Below are positions 27,636-36,659 of a DNA stretch of 64,000 bases, one piece after another (the first letter of the stretch is position 1; every line of letters begins with the position of its first letter). The notes under the pieces were generated by a model. It searched no databases and was not told the origin of the DNA. It saw only the letters and a program-made list of their open reading frames with translations. Location of the stretch: assembly GCF_008085915.1 (NCBI RefSeq), contig NZ_VSJK01000005.1, positions 264,838-328,837 on the forward strand, read 5' to 3'. The DNA comes from Oceaniovalibus sp. ACAM 378. Its GTDB lineage: Bacteria > Pseudomonadota > Alphaproteobacteria > Rhodobacterales > Rhodobacteraceae. The translations under genes and the position numbers were made by a program.

Positions 27636-28670
27636 TCACTCCGTGACAAATGCGGCCGGAAGAACCCGCCCGCCCTGATCCAGCCAATCGGGGACCGGCA
27701 GCCCCTTTTCCCGCAGGAAATCGGGGTTGAACAGTTTGCTTTGATACCGGGTGCCATAGTCGCACAGAATGGTGACAATCGTGTGCCCCGGTCCCATCTC
27801 GCGGGCCATGCGCATCGCGCCGGCCACGTTGATGCCCGACGATCCGCCAACACACAGCCCTTCGTCGGTCAAAAGGTCAAACACCACCGGCAATGCCTCG
27901 GCGTCGGGGATGTTATAGGACATGTCGGGGGTGAATCCCTCAAGGTTGGCGGTGATCCGCCCCTGCCCGATGCCTTCGGTGATGGACCCGCCGTTGGATT
28001 TCAATTCACCCGTGGTATAGAAGGAATGCAGCGCGGCGCCGTCCGGATCGGCGAGCGCAACCTTGACGCCTTTGGGCTGCAACACTTGTGCCACCCCGGC
28101 CAGCGTACCACCCGACCCGACCGCGCAGATGAACCCATCCACCTTGCCACCGGTCTGGTCCCAGATTTCGGGGCCGGTGGTTTCGATATGCGCCTGACGG
28201 TTTGCCGTATTGTCGAACTGTTGTGCCCAGATCGCGCCGGCGGGTTCCGTTTCTGCCAATTTCGCGGCCAACCGTTCGGAATAATGAATATAGTTATTCG
28301 GGTTGCGATATGGCGCGGCGGGCACCTGCACCAGTTCGGCCCCGGCAAGGCGCAGCATGTCCTTTTTTTCCTGACTCTGGGTTTCCGGGATCACGATCAC
28401 CGTGCGAAACCCCATTGAAGCACCGACCAGCGCCAGCCCGATACCGGTATTGCCTGCCGTGCCCTCGACGATCGTGCCGCCGGGTTTTAACGTACCGCGC
28501 GCCACTGCATCGCGGATGATGAACAGCGCCGCGCGATCCTTGACCGACTGGCCGGGATTCATGAATTCGGCCTTGCCCAGAATTTCGCAGCCCGTCGCAT
28601 CGGACGGCCCGTTCAGACGGATAAGGGGGGTGTTGCCGATGGCGGCAGCCAGGTCACGGTGGATGGTCAT
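27636..28670 (-). CDS. cysK: Cysteine synthase A (O-acetylserine sulfhydrylase)
   Basis: A 344-residue PLP enzyme making cysteine from O-acetylserine and sulfide. The PLP lysine lies in NPGQSVKDRA, followed by VEGTAGNTGIGLA (the asparagine loop) and the late VGGSSGINV. It sits just downstream of trgB-trgA, the same order described for the tellurite-resistance locus of Rhodobacter sphaeroides, where thiol supply and tellurite tolerance are linked. The upstream gap to trgB is 52 nt, so co-transcription is likely. Confidence 0.92.
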   Translation of the reverse strand: MTIHRDLAAAIGNTPLIRLNGPSDATGCEILGKAEFMNPGQSVKDRAALFIIRDAVARGTLKPGGTIVEGTAGNTGIGLALVGASMGFRTVIVIPETQSQEKKDMLRLAGAELVQVPAAPYRNPNNYIHYSERLAAKLAETEPAGAIWAQQFDNTANRQAHIETTGPEIWDQTGGKVDGFICAVGSGGTLAGVAQVLQPKGVKVALADPDGAALHSFYTTGELKSNGGSITEGIGQGRITANLEGFTPDMSYNIPDAEALPVVFDLLTDEGLCVGGSSGINVAGAMRMAREMGPGHTIVTILCDYGTRYQSKLFNPDFLREKGLPVPDWLDQGGRVLPAAFVTE

Positions 28671-28722
28671 GGGATATCCTTCGGCAGTTGCCGGACCTTA
28701 CTAGTACCGCGCCGCGCCGGAC

Positions 28723-29847
28723 TCAAGCAAAGCCGCCCGCCGCCCGCCGCCGGTCCAGCCACAAAGCCGAGAGGATCAGCGGCGAGTTTTCGACCTCGCC
28801 ACTGTCGATCAGGGCCATGAGATCGGCAAAAGGCAGGACGTGGGTGCGGATATCCTCGTGTTCTGCGGCCAGCCCGCCCTGCCCCATTGTCAGATGAGGA
28901 AGGTCGCACAGGCCTATGAAACTGAACAGATATTCGCTCAGCGCGCCGGGACTTGGATAATGCGAGGCAATCGGCAGCAACTGTTGCAGGATAATTCCCG
29001 CTTCTTCCTCTGCCTCGCGCCGCGCCGCCGCATCGGGAGTTTCGCCGGGGTCGATCCGGCCTGCAACCGCCTCCAGACACCATGGCAATGGATCACCGCG
29101 CATCAGCGGACCAAAACGGAATTGTTCGACCAGCAGAACCCGGTCGCGCACCGGATCATAGGGCAGCAGTGTTACCGCATCACCACTGTGCAGCCCGGCA
29201 CGGGTCATCGTGCCGCTTTGTGATCCATCGAAATGGGTGTGGGTCAGATCGGTTTCATCAAGCGCAAAGAAATGCACATAGGGTCGCCGTCTGTCGGCGA
29301 TCCTCACGTCGTCCCGTCCGAAGCCCCGCCGCACAAGCACCGGCGAAGGCTGCGCCGCCGCGCGCAGGGCCGAATCCGCCCGCACCCGGATCATCGGCAT
29401 GCGAAACCGTAATTCGGCCCCGGAGACCGTTCCGAACATCGTCATCACCTCGGTGGCGGCGGCACGGGTCATCGGACCCCATTGCGCCTGCCAGTCGGAC
29501 AAGTCCCAGGCAATGTCGCTGCTCCCCACCGGTTCGCCGGGCAAATAGACCGTCGCAGCCAATGCGCCGCGATCGGTCTCAACCGTTGCATGGCCCGGCA
29601 CATATCCGAACCCCTGTTCATAGAAATGCAGGCGCGCCAGAGCGGAGTCGGGAACATCGCGCAATAGCACCCCATGCGCCGCCACCCCGAGCCCCAGAAC
29701 CGGAAAATCGCCCCCCGTGGCGCGCCAGATACCATGGCCGGGCAAGACCGCCGGTTCGCCCGCAATATCGCACCCCGCCACCAGCCCGCGCAAAGCATCG
29801 TCCAACAGCGTTCCGAACAGAAACAGATCGCTCACATGGGTTTCCAT
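28723..29847 (-). CDS. trgB: TrgB: NUDIX hydrolase with N-terminal gamma-glutamylcyclotransferase-like domain
   Basis: A 374-residue two-domain protein. Residues 1-150 (DLFLFGTLLDDALRGLV...ARLHFYEQGFGYVPG) resemble the AIG2/gamma-glutamylcyclotransferase fold. The C-terminal part is a NUDIX pyrophosphatase with the full box G-x5-E-x7-REAEEEAGI (AGRIDPGETPDAAARREAEEEAGI in pieces), closest to ADP-ribose pyrophosphatase. In Rhodobacter sphaeroides the homologous pair confers tellurite resistance. Start: ATG 29847 is taken; a GTG at 29835 making a GTGA overlap with the trgA stop is an equally good alternative. Confidence 0.85.
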   Translation of the reverse strand: METHVSDLFLFGTLLDDALRGLVAGCDIAGEPAVLPGHGIWRATGGDFPVLGLGVAAHGVLLRDVPDSALARLHFYEQGFGYVPGHATVETDRGALAATVYLPGEPVGSSDIAWDLSDWQAQWGPMTRAAATEVMTMFGTVSGAELRFRMPMIRVRADSALRAAAQPSPVLVRRGFGRDDVRIADRRRPYVHFFALDETDLTHTHFDGSQSGTMTRAGLHSGDAVTLLPYDPVRDRVLLVEQFRFGPLMRGDPLPWCLEAVAGRIDPGETPDAAARREAEEEAGIILQQLLPIASHYPSPGALSEYLFSFIGLCDLPHLTMGQGGLAAEHEDIRTHVLPFADLMALIDSGEVENSPLILSALWLDRRRAAGGFA

Positions 29848-30290
29848 TTGGTGCGCTGCCCGATCCATTCCGTGACCAGCCCACAGAACACCGCCCCGAC
29901 CGCCAGCGACGCCGCGGCATTGTTGCCCGGTATATAGGCCGCAAAATCAATCATCAGGCGGACCATCGCCTCCAACGCCTCGGTCGGATCATCATAGTAC
30001 AGATCAAGCGAGCGATTGATCATTTCCCGCCCGCCCCAAAACAGCAGAACCCAGAACAGCGTCGCCACCGCCGCAGTCAGGCCATAAGCGACACCAAAGC
30101 CATAGCCTTCGCCCGCCCGCCGGCCCACAAGGCGCCACCCCATCAAAAATGCGACGGCCGCATTCACCACACCAAAGGTGATCGGAATACTGTCGCCATA
30201 AGGAATGTTGGGAATCACCAATCCGGTGACGAAAAACGCCAGCCCTGCAAACAGAATGCCGGCGATGATCTTTGCTGCGGTGGGATACAT
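29832..30290 (-). CDS. trgA: TrgA: tellurite resistance membrane protein
   Basis: A 152-residue inner-membrane protein with four predicted helices (IIAGILFAGLAFFVTGLVIP; VVNAAVAFLMGW; GLTAAVATLFWVLLFW; AASLAVGAVFCGLV). Sequence and neighbourhood match TrgA of the trgAB-cysK locus. The molecular role is not known; with TrgB it raises tolerance to tellurite. It overlaps trgB and starts 4 nt after the methyltransferase/cyclopropane synthase stop, so the four genes form one transcript. Confidence 0.85.
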   Translation of the reverse strand: MYPTAAKIIAGILFAGLAFFVTGLVIPNIPYGDSIPITFGVVNAAVAFLMGWRLVGRRAGEGYGFGVAYGLTAAVATLFWVLLFWGGREMINRSLDLYYDDPTEALEAMVRLMIDFAAYIPGNNAAASLAVGAVFCGLVTEWIGQRTKWKPM

Positions 30291-30294
30291 GAAT

Positions 30295-31509
30295 TCAGGC
30301 GGGCCTTGTCACAGTGATCTGCGTCACGTCACAGTTTCCGCTGTCAAACGTCGCCGCGCAAGACAGAAGATAGAAATTCCACATTCGCCGAAATCTTTCA
30401 TCAAATCCCAGAGCCCGGACTTCCTCCCAACGGTCGTTGAACGTTTCGTGCCAGCGCTTAAGGGTCTGCGCATAACTGTCGCCGAATTCGATGCTGTGCT
30501 TGACGACAAGCCCGGCCTTTTCCACCTCTGCACGCAACGCACCGGGGCTGGGCAACATGCCGCCGGGAAATATGTATTTCTGTATGAAATCAATAGTCTG
30601 ACGGTATGCTTCCCATCGCTTTTCCTGCACAGTGATGATCTGCAGCGTCGCCATGCCTCCGGGTTTCAAGCGGGCGCGCAGGGTGCTGAAATAGACCGGC
30701 CAGTATTTTTCGCCCACGGCCTCGAACATCTCGATGCTGGCGATGCCATCGTACAATCCTTGTTCGTCGCGATAATCCTGCAACTTGATCTCCACCCGGT
30801 CGGCCAGCCCGGCCCGCGCGATCCGCTCAACCGCAAAGGCATATTGCGCCCGGCTGATTGTCAGACACGTCACCCGCAACCCCCGTTCGCGCGCGGCATA
30901 TTCCGCGAATCCCCCCCAGCCACAGCCGATTTCCAGAACGTGGTCGCCGGGCCGCGCGCCCATCTCATCGACCATGCTGGCGTATTTCGCCAGTTGCGCC
31001 GCCTCAAGCGGTTCTTGCCCGGTGGTGAACTTGGCGCTGGAATAGGTCATCGTATCGTCCAGCCACAGACCATAGAAATCATTCCCCAGATCATAATGGG
31101 CTGCGATGTTTTTCTGCGCCTGAGCGCGCGAATTGCCCAGCCACCAGAACCGCAAACGTTCGTAAAACCGTACCAGCCCCATGCCCGGAAAACTGTCGTA
31201 CATTTCCCAATTGTCGGCGTGTACCAGATCCATAAACCCCTGAAGGTCGGGCGTGGACCACCATTCATCCAGATAAGCCTCGCAAAATCCCAAATCGCCT
31301 TCGCGGATCAGGCGGGCAAATATATCCGGGTTGTGAATGCGCAATTCGGCCACCGGATTGGCGGTCTTTGTCCCCGTTGCGCGAAACCGCCGCCCGTCGG
31401 GCAGCACGAAATCCAACTGTCCATTGTGCATCGAACTGGCCATTTGGAACACCTGCGCGAAATAGCGCGGCAATTTCTCCTGCCCCGTGACACCTGTCAG
31501 AATTTCCAT
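30295..31509 (-). CDS. Cyclopropane-fatty-acyl-phospholipid synthase-like methyltransferase
   Basis: A 404-residue SAM-dependent enzyme of the CFA synthase family. N-terminal region with GFCEAYLDEWWSTPDLQGFM, then the core AHYDLGNDFYGLWLDDTMTYSSA, the SAM loop VLEIGCGWGGFAEYAA, and a late FPGGMLPS. It methylenates or methylates membrane phospholipid acyl chains. Start ATG 31509 follows GAGGGGCGAGG; the longer frame to 31695 adds low-complexity residues. It opens the transcript containing trgA, trgB and cysK, linking membrane lipid modification to oxidant or tellurite stress. Confidence 0.87.
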   Translation of the reverse strand: MEILTGVTGQEKLPRYFAQVFQMASSMHNGQLDFVLPDGRRFRATGTKTANPVAELRIHNPDIFARLIREGDLGFCEAYLDEWWSTPDLQGFMDLVHADNWEMYDSFPGMGLVRFYERLRFWWLGNSRAQAQKNIAAHYDLGNDFYGLWLDDTMTYSSAKFTTGQEPLEAAQLAKYASMVDEMGARPGDHVLEIGCGWGGFAEYAARERGLRVTCLTISRAQYAFAVERIARAGLADRVEIKLQDYRDEQGLYDGIASIEMFEAVGEKYWPVYFSTLRARLKPGGMATLQIITVQEKRWEAYRQTIDFIQKYIFPGGMLPSPGALRAEVEKAGLVVKHSIEFGDSYAQTLKRWHETFNDRWEEVRALGFDERFRRMWNFYLLSCAATFDSGNCDVTQITVTRPA

Positions 31510-31999
31510 CACCTCGCCCCTCTCACCCTGCACCGGCAATCGCCCGTCCTGGCCAGAATACTCATTTCTTTTGCGGTTTGGATCAAAAAGATGCGGCGTC
31601 ATCCAGATGCGTATATTTCCCGAACCAGCGGTGTCCCGCGCGGGGGAATCCCCCGGGGTTTCGCACGCAGGGCCATGCAGAGCAGTGTCGCCCATCGCAA
31701 CATCCGCCGTCCGCGCGTTGCTCCGGTCAGGTGTTCAAAAAACGCAAGTCCGGCGAGCTCGGGAGTGGCGAACGCCCGGAATTGCGCCCGGACGAATTGG
31801 CAGTCGAGCGTCATGGAGCAAGGGGGTGCCACATTCTCCGACCGCGTCAATGGGGTGAGTAAAGGCGCCTCCGGCGGGAGTATTTAGGCAAAAGAGAAGC
31901 CCGGCGGCAGTCCGTCTTTCGTCGGCTTCTTCTTTGTAAAAATACTCAAAGAAAACGGCGCACAATCAGGCGCGCCGTTTCGGTTTTCGCGGGTGGAAT
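31510..31999. other. 490-nt intergenic region with a long inverted repeat
   Basis: No convincing gene is present. It lies between the start of the CFA-like gene and the stop of the BCCT gene, so it should hold the promoter of the first (read on the minus strand, near 31550-31700) and the terminator of the second. The most visible structure is the inverted repeat at 31878-31947, listed separately. Confidence 0.5.
31878..31947 (-). repeat. Inverted repeat / possible terminator after the BCCT gene
   Basis: The left arm GAGTATTTAGGCAAAAGAGA-AGCC (31878-31901) and the right arm ending in AATACTC (31924-31947) are imperfect inverted copies; GAGTATTT/AAATACTC and GAAGCC/GGCTTC pair exactly. It lies about 50 nt beyond the BCCT stop on the minus strand. 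It could terminate that transcript or be one copy of a dispersed intergenic element. Confidence 0.5.
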
Positions 32000-33640
32000 T
32001 CAGCGTTTGGCGTGTTCGCTCGCCAGACCTTTCCAGATGCAATAACACATGGCCAGAAGGACCACGGTGAACAGCAGCCCGGTTGAGATCACCATCGACT
32101 GGAGCGCCGCGAGGCCACCGCCGATCAACAGCGCAATCGCCACGGCGCCCTCGAAGATACACCAGAACACCCGCTGGGGTGCCGGTGCGTCCACCTTGCC
32201 GCCTGCCGTGATCGTATCGATCACCAGCGAACCGGAGTCCGACGAGGTCACGAAGAACACGATCACCAGCAAGATGCCGATGAACGAGGTGATCGACGCC
32301 AGCGGCAGTTCTCCCAGCACCTTGAACAGTTGCAGCGACAATTCGGCTTCCTGTGCTCCGGGGAAGTTGTCGGCAATCACCTGATGGATCGCAGTTCCGC
32401 CAAAGATCGACATCCACATCACACAGACCATCGACGGGATCAGCAGCACGCAGATGATGAATTCGCGCACCGTGCGGCCACGCGACACGCGGGCGATGAA
32501 CATGCCGACGAAAGGTGACCAGCTGATCCACCACGCCCAATAGAAGGCCGTCCAGCCTTGGGAAAAGTTCACGTCCTCACGGCCGAAAGGGTTCGCAAGT
32601 TGCGGCAGGTATTGGAAATAGGCGACCAGGCTGTCCCAGAAAAAGTTGATCAGGAAGGCCGTGGGCCCAACGATCAGGGTAAACAGCGCCAGCAGCCCGG
32701 CCAGCCCCATGTTGATCTCGCTCAGGATCTTGACCCCTCCGTCAAGCCCGCGCAGCACCGAAATCAGTGCCACTGCGGTGATTGCAGTGATCAGAATGAC
32801 CTTGGTGGTGTTGCCGATCGGGACACCGAACAATTCGTTCAGGCCGGCATTCGCCTGTGTCGCGCCAAGACCCAGCGATGTGGCCAGACCGAACAGCGTG
32901 GCAAAGACCGCAATGATGTCGATGACATGACCCCACCAACCCCAGACCCGTTCGCCGAAGATCGGATAGAAAGCGCTGCGGATGGTCAGCGGCAGGCCTT
33001 TGTTGAAGGTGAACAGCGCAAGCGCAAGCCCGACGGTCGCATAGATCGCCCAAGGGTGAAGCCCCCAATGGTAAATCGTCGCAGCCATTCCCAGTCGCAC
33101 GGACCCTGCCTGATCACCTGACGCGGCCCCCAGCGGTGCCCAGTCGGTGCGAATTCCGTTCTCGGAGGTAACCTCGCCCAGGGATGTCGAGAAGTGGGTC
33201 AGCGGTTCGGACACACCATAGAACATCAGACCGATGCCCATTCCGGCGGCAAAAAGCATCGCGAACCAGCCCGTATAGGAGTAATCAGGCGTCGCCTCGG
33301 ACCCGCCCAGCCGGACCGAACCATAGGGTGTGACGATCAACACAAGCATAAAGACCACGACCAGATCGGCCGCGCCGATCAGGAACCAGGCAAAATTGTG
33401 GGTGGTAAAGTTGAACATCGCCGAAAAGACCGAACTGGCCTGTTCCGGCAGCGCGATTGTATAAAAGACGAATGCGATGATCGAGGCAGCCGAGATCGCG
33501 AAGACCGGGTTATGAATGTCGAAGGGCACGCCCAATGCGCGCCCATCGACGTTGCTCTGACCGATCTCGAAATCGGTGTCGATCAGTGTCGTCTGTCCCT
33601 CGGGCTCTGGAATGCCCGGTGATGATGTGGTGTCGGCCAC
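32000..33640 (-). CDS. BCCT family betaine/carnitine/choline-type transporter
   Basis: A 546-residue inner-membrane symporter with 12 predicted helices. The family signature is clear: FNKGLPLTIRSAFYPIFGERVWG and the tryptophan-rich WAWWISWSPFVGMFIARVSRGRTVREF. It imports quaternary ammonium compounds such as glycine betaine or choline, or the sulfur analogue DMSP in marine bacteria, usually with sodium. The next gene upstream on the same strand is an AcuI-type reductase, which makes DMSP an attractive but unproven substrate. Confidence 0.92.
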   Translation of the reverse strand: MADTTSSPGIPEPEGQTTLIDTDFEIGQSNVDGRALGVPFDIHNPVFAISAASIIAFVFYTIALPEQASSVFSAMFNFTTHNFAWFLIGAADLVVVFMLVLIVTPYGSVRLGGSEATPDYSYTGWFAMLFAAGMGIGLMFYGVSEPLTHFSTSLGEVTSENGIRTDWAPLGAASGDQAGSVRLGMAATIYHWGLHPWAIYATVGLALALFTFNKGLPLTIRSAFYPIFGERVWGWWGHVIDIIAVFATLFGLATSLGLGATQANAGLNELFGVPIGNTTKVILITAITAVALISVLRGLDGGVKILSEINMGLAGLLALFTLIVGPTAFLINFFWDSLVAYFQYLPQLANPFGREDVNFSQGWTAFYWAWWISWSPFVGMFIARVSRGRTVREFIICVLLIPSMVCVMWMSIFGGTAIHQVIADNFPGAQEAELSLQLFKVLGELPLASITSFIGILLVIVFFVTSSDSGSLVIDTITAGGKVDAPAPQRVFWCIFEGAVAIALLIGGGLAALQSMVISTGLLFTVVLLAMCYCIWKGLASEHAKR

Positions 33641-33865
33641 TTTGCGTGTCCCCTTTTTTATTCTGGTTCATGCCGCGCCGGAGATTCGGGCGGATGCATT
33701 CCCTGCGCCACCAAGTTGCTCTCACAAGGACTGCGAGAGCGACCAACGGCGGTTCTTCCGAAGAGGCTGCGACATTTGCGACGGTCGCAACCCATAGTGT
33801 ATCACACTGTAGGAGTCACCCGTTCACACAGATTTGAAGAACCGGCCGGGGCCGAACGCCCGCGA

Positions 33866-34855
33866 TCAGGCGTTCACATCCACCACCACCCGGCCCTTGA
33901 CCTCGCCTTTCAGGATCGCCGCGCCGAGGGCAGGCAGGTCGCCGAGGGAGGCGGGTACGATCATGGCTTCAAGCTTGTCCAGCGGCAGATCGCGGGCGAT
34001 CCTATCCCAGGCGCGGACCCGGTTTTCATAGGGCTGCATCACGGAATCGATCCCCAGAAGGTTGACGCCGCGCAACAGGAAAGGAATGACCGTGGCGGGC
34101 AGAGCAGCGCCCCCGGCCAGACCGATCGCCGCAACAGATCCACCATAGCACATCTGCCCCAGGACCCGCGCCAGCATCGCGCCGCCCACGGCATCGATGC
34201 AACCAGCCCATGTTTCAGCTTCAAGCGGGCGTTTGACCGTTTCGGCCAGATCTTCGCGCGGCACGATCCGCCCGGCGCCAAGCCCGGTCAGATATTCCGC
34301 CGTCTCGGGCCGCCCGGTGACTGCCGCGACCCGGTGCCCCAATGCGGCCAGCAGCGCGACCGCCACCGATCCAACACCCCCCGCAGCACCGGTCACCAGA
34401 ACCTCGCCCTTGCCGGATTGCAGCCCGTGATCCTCAAGCGCCATCACCGCCAGCATTGCTGTGAACCCGGCCGTGCCCACTGCCATAGCCATGCGGCTGT
34501 CCAACCCGTCGGGCAGAGGGACAAGCCAATCGGCCTTGACGCGCGCCCGCGTTGCGTGGCCGCCCCAATGGGCCTCGCCGACCCGCCAACCGGTCAGCAC
34601 CACCTTGTCACCGGGGGTATAACGCGGGTCGTCCGATGTCTCGACCGTGCCGGCAAAATCGATGCCCGGCACATGGGGATAGGTGCGGACCAATCCGCCC
34701 CCCGGGCCGATGCACAGCCCATCCTTATAGTTCACCGTGGAATATTCGACGGCCACAGTCACATCGCCGTCGGGCAGACGGGTATCCTCCAGCCGTTGTA
34801 CCGAGGCTGTGGTCTTGCCGTCAGCGTCCTTTTCAACAAGCAGTGCCTTGAACAT
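33866..34855 (-). CDS. acuI: Acrylyl-CoA reductase-like MDR oxidoreductase (AcuI/YhdH family)
   Basis: A 329-residue NADPH-dependent medium-chain reductase of the YhdH/AcuI group: MFKALLVEKDADGKTTASVQ, EYSTVNYKDGL, HVPGIDFAGTV, VLVTGAAGGVGSVAVALLAALGH (cofactor fold). No catalytic zinc cysteines are seen, as expected for this group. AcuI reduces acryloyl-CoA to propionyl-CoA, the detoxification step after DMSP or 3-hydroxypropionate breakdown. It is 225 nt upstream of the BCCT transporter on the same strand. Confidence 0.85.
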   Translation of the reverse strand: MFKALLVEKDADGKTTASVQRLEDTRLPDGDVTVAVEYSTVNYKDGLCIGPGGGLVRTYPHVPGIDFAGTVETSDDPRYTPGDKVVLTGWRVGEAHWGGHATRARVKADWLVPLPDGLDSRMAMAVGTAGFTAMLAVMALEDHGLQSGKGEVLVTGAAGGVGSVAVALLAALGHRVAAVTGRPETAEYLTGLGAGRIVPREDLAETVKRPLEAETWAGCIDAVGGAMLARVLGQMCYGGSVAAIGLAGGAALPATVIPFLLRGVNLLGIDSVMQPYENRVRAWDRIARDLPLDKLEAMIVPASLGDLPALGAAILKGEVKGRVVVDVNA

Positions 34856-35007
34856 CTTGATTCCCTTCAGTTTATCGGATCATGTCGGCGGATATTACCG
34901 GCGGCGCTGGGCACCGCTTTCGATATTGCTTTGCGTATTGGTGTGGCCTGCTGCCAGCGGGCAGTGCGCGCCATCATGCGGCAGGTTCCGGCCGCATCAT
35001 GTGCCGT

Positions 35008-35712
35008 TCATTTGCCCGGGCCGGACCAGTCGATGGCGCAGATCTCGGCAGATTTGCCGCCGAAATCCCACACCCGGCCATAGTCACGGACCCGGCTTTT
35101 CAGCCCGGTCGCCGCGATGATGTCGGGGCCCATCCAGTATTTCGAGTTGCTGATCATCACCGGATGATCGGGCGACTTGCCGGTCAACATTTCGATCTCG
35201 CCCTGAATCTTGCGTCCGATCGTAATGCTGCGCCGCTTGCCCTCACGCTCGATCAGGACGTTTTCACGTTCGGCGCCAATGATCTCGCTGACCAGCATGG
35301 TGAACAGTCCGGTTGTACCGCCTGCCGCGCCGGACAGAATTTTCAGCAGCCCGTCATATGCCTTTTGTGATGCGTTTTCATCGATGTACGCGGCGACCTT
35401 CCAGTTGCCTTCGGCCATGCGGCCCGGAATGTCGACCAGCAGACCGATGTTGAGACCGTCCAGAGGCTCGCCCTCGAAATGGCCCTTGTCCACGGCGATT
35501 GCCATCCAGGTGTGGCAGTGGCCTTCGGTCGGAGGATGGGCGCCCAGTGACACGACGCAGGGGCAGAATACGGCACAGGAACAGTTCAGGAATAATTCGC
35601 CCTGCATGCGCCATTCGGTCGACTGCATCTTGCGGCGCGCCGGATTATTCACCTCTTGTACGTTTCGGTCGCGCGTTGCGACCCCGTCGGACGTTTCGCG
35701 TTCTGTCGCCAT
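35008..35712 (-). CDS. DUF1326 domain protein
   Basis: A 234-residue soluble protein with the DUF1326 pattern: LFLNCSCAVFCPCVVSLGAHPPTEGHCHTW (a cysteine/histidine-rich cluster C-x-C-x5-C-x-C...H-C-H, in pieces), GRMAEGNWKVAAYID and a C-terminal KSRVRDYGRVWDFGGKSAEI. Function is unknown; the cluster looks suited to binding a metal such as copper. ATG 35712 follows GGAGG. It starts 11 nt after the DUF2182 membrane protein, and the pair is often found together. Confidence 0.8.
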   Translation of the reverse strand: MATERETSDGVATRDRNVQEVNNPARRKMQSTEWRMQGELFLNCSCAVFCPCVVSLGAHPPTEGHCHTWMAIAVDKGHFEGEPLDGLNIGLLVDIPGRMAEGNWKVAAYIDENASQKAYDGLLKILSGAAGGTTGLFTMLVSEIIGAERENVLIEREGKRRSITIGRKIQGEIEMLTGKSPDHPVMISNSKYWMGPDIIAATGLKSRVRDYGRVWDFGGKSAEICAIDWSGPGK

Positions 35713-35723
35713 GTCATCCTCCA

Positions 35724-36476
35724 TCAAATCATCGCGCGGGCCGTCACGACCGCCCCGCCCAGCATCAAGACCACGCCACCCGGGCGCATCACCCGCCGCC
35801 CGACATCGGGCAGTTTTTCCAGCACCATGAACAGGGTGGCCAGCCCCATCCATAGCAGACTCATCACCCCGCCGACAAAGCCCAGAACCATGAACCCCCA
35901 GCAACAGCCGACACAGAACACGCCCAGCCCAAGCCCCATGCGCAGCCCGCCGCCAAATCCCAGCCGCCAATGGCGAAGGAAATACACGGCAGGCGCGTGG
36001 CAGACGCCGTGGCACATCTCTTTCAGCCGGGTGAACTGGAACGCGCCGACAACGATCAGCAACAGCCCGGCCACCGCTGTGGATGTGGCTGCCCCCATGA
36101 TGTTGAGCACCCCTGCCCGCATCAGAGCCACCTGTACGAATGCGATCAGCAGAGCAAAGACCACCCAAACCGCGAAATAGCCCAGAACAACACCCAGCCA
36201 ACCCGCGCGGGTGCCGTTGGCCGATACCATCAGATCCTCATAGGCGCGCAGGGTCGGCACCATGGTGGGCAGCATCATTGCCGCCATCATGATTGCCCAC
36301 ATGGGAAACAGGGTGCCGAAACGAACCATCGGCATCATGTTCATGCCCGTCATCCGACCGAAAATATCGACGCCAGACATGCGTGCCATGGCGTACATCA
36401 CCCACCAGGCGGCAAGGATCGCCGCGAAAAAGCCAAGCCACAGCAGGCTGCGCAAAGCGGGGGAGGTCAGGCGCAT
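35724..36476 (-). CDS. DUF2182 multi-pass membrane protein (putative metal-binding)
   Basis: A 250-residue protein with about six transmembrane helices and conserved methionine/histidine-rich stretches (MTGMNMMPMVRFGTLFPMWAIMMAAMMLPTMVP in pieces), and KEMCHGVCHAPAVYFL between helices. It belongs to the predicted metal-binding integral membrane family DUF2182. With the adjacent DUF1326 cysteine-rich protein it may form a metal handling or delivery unit at the inner membrane. This is an inference from composition and pairing. Confidence 0.78.
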   Translation of the reverse strand: MRLTSPALRSLLWLGFFAAILAAWWVMYAMARMSGVDIFGRMTGMNMMPMVRFGTLFPMWAIMMAAMMLPTMVPTLRAYEDLMVSANGTRAGWLGVVLGYFAVWVVFALLIAFVQVALMRAGVLNIMGAATSTAVAGLLLIVVGAFQFTRLKEMCHGVCHAPAVYFLRHWRLGFGGGLRMGLGLGVFCVGCCWGFMVLGFVGGVMSLLWMGLATLFMVLEKLPDVGRRVMRPGGVVLMLGGAVVTARAMI

Positions 36477-36659
36477 GGCAGGCTCCGATCCGGATGGCCA
36501 CAGTCTTTCCGCCCATGGACCGGCGAGTCAAACACTTCGTCCTCCGGCCTGCCCCGGGATCGGCCCGGCATGGGGCCAACAGGTGTTTTTGCTTGTCGCA
36601 GCGAACCTGCCCGACTAGCGTTCCTGAAACGTCACCGATGCTTTCACGGGAAGGAAGCC

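Noticed and set aside
31795..31830. Sigma-54-like TGGCAC...TTGCT on the minus strand
   Set aside because: The GG-to-GC spacing is 9 nt instead of the required 10, so it is unlikely to work as a sigma-54 promoter.
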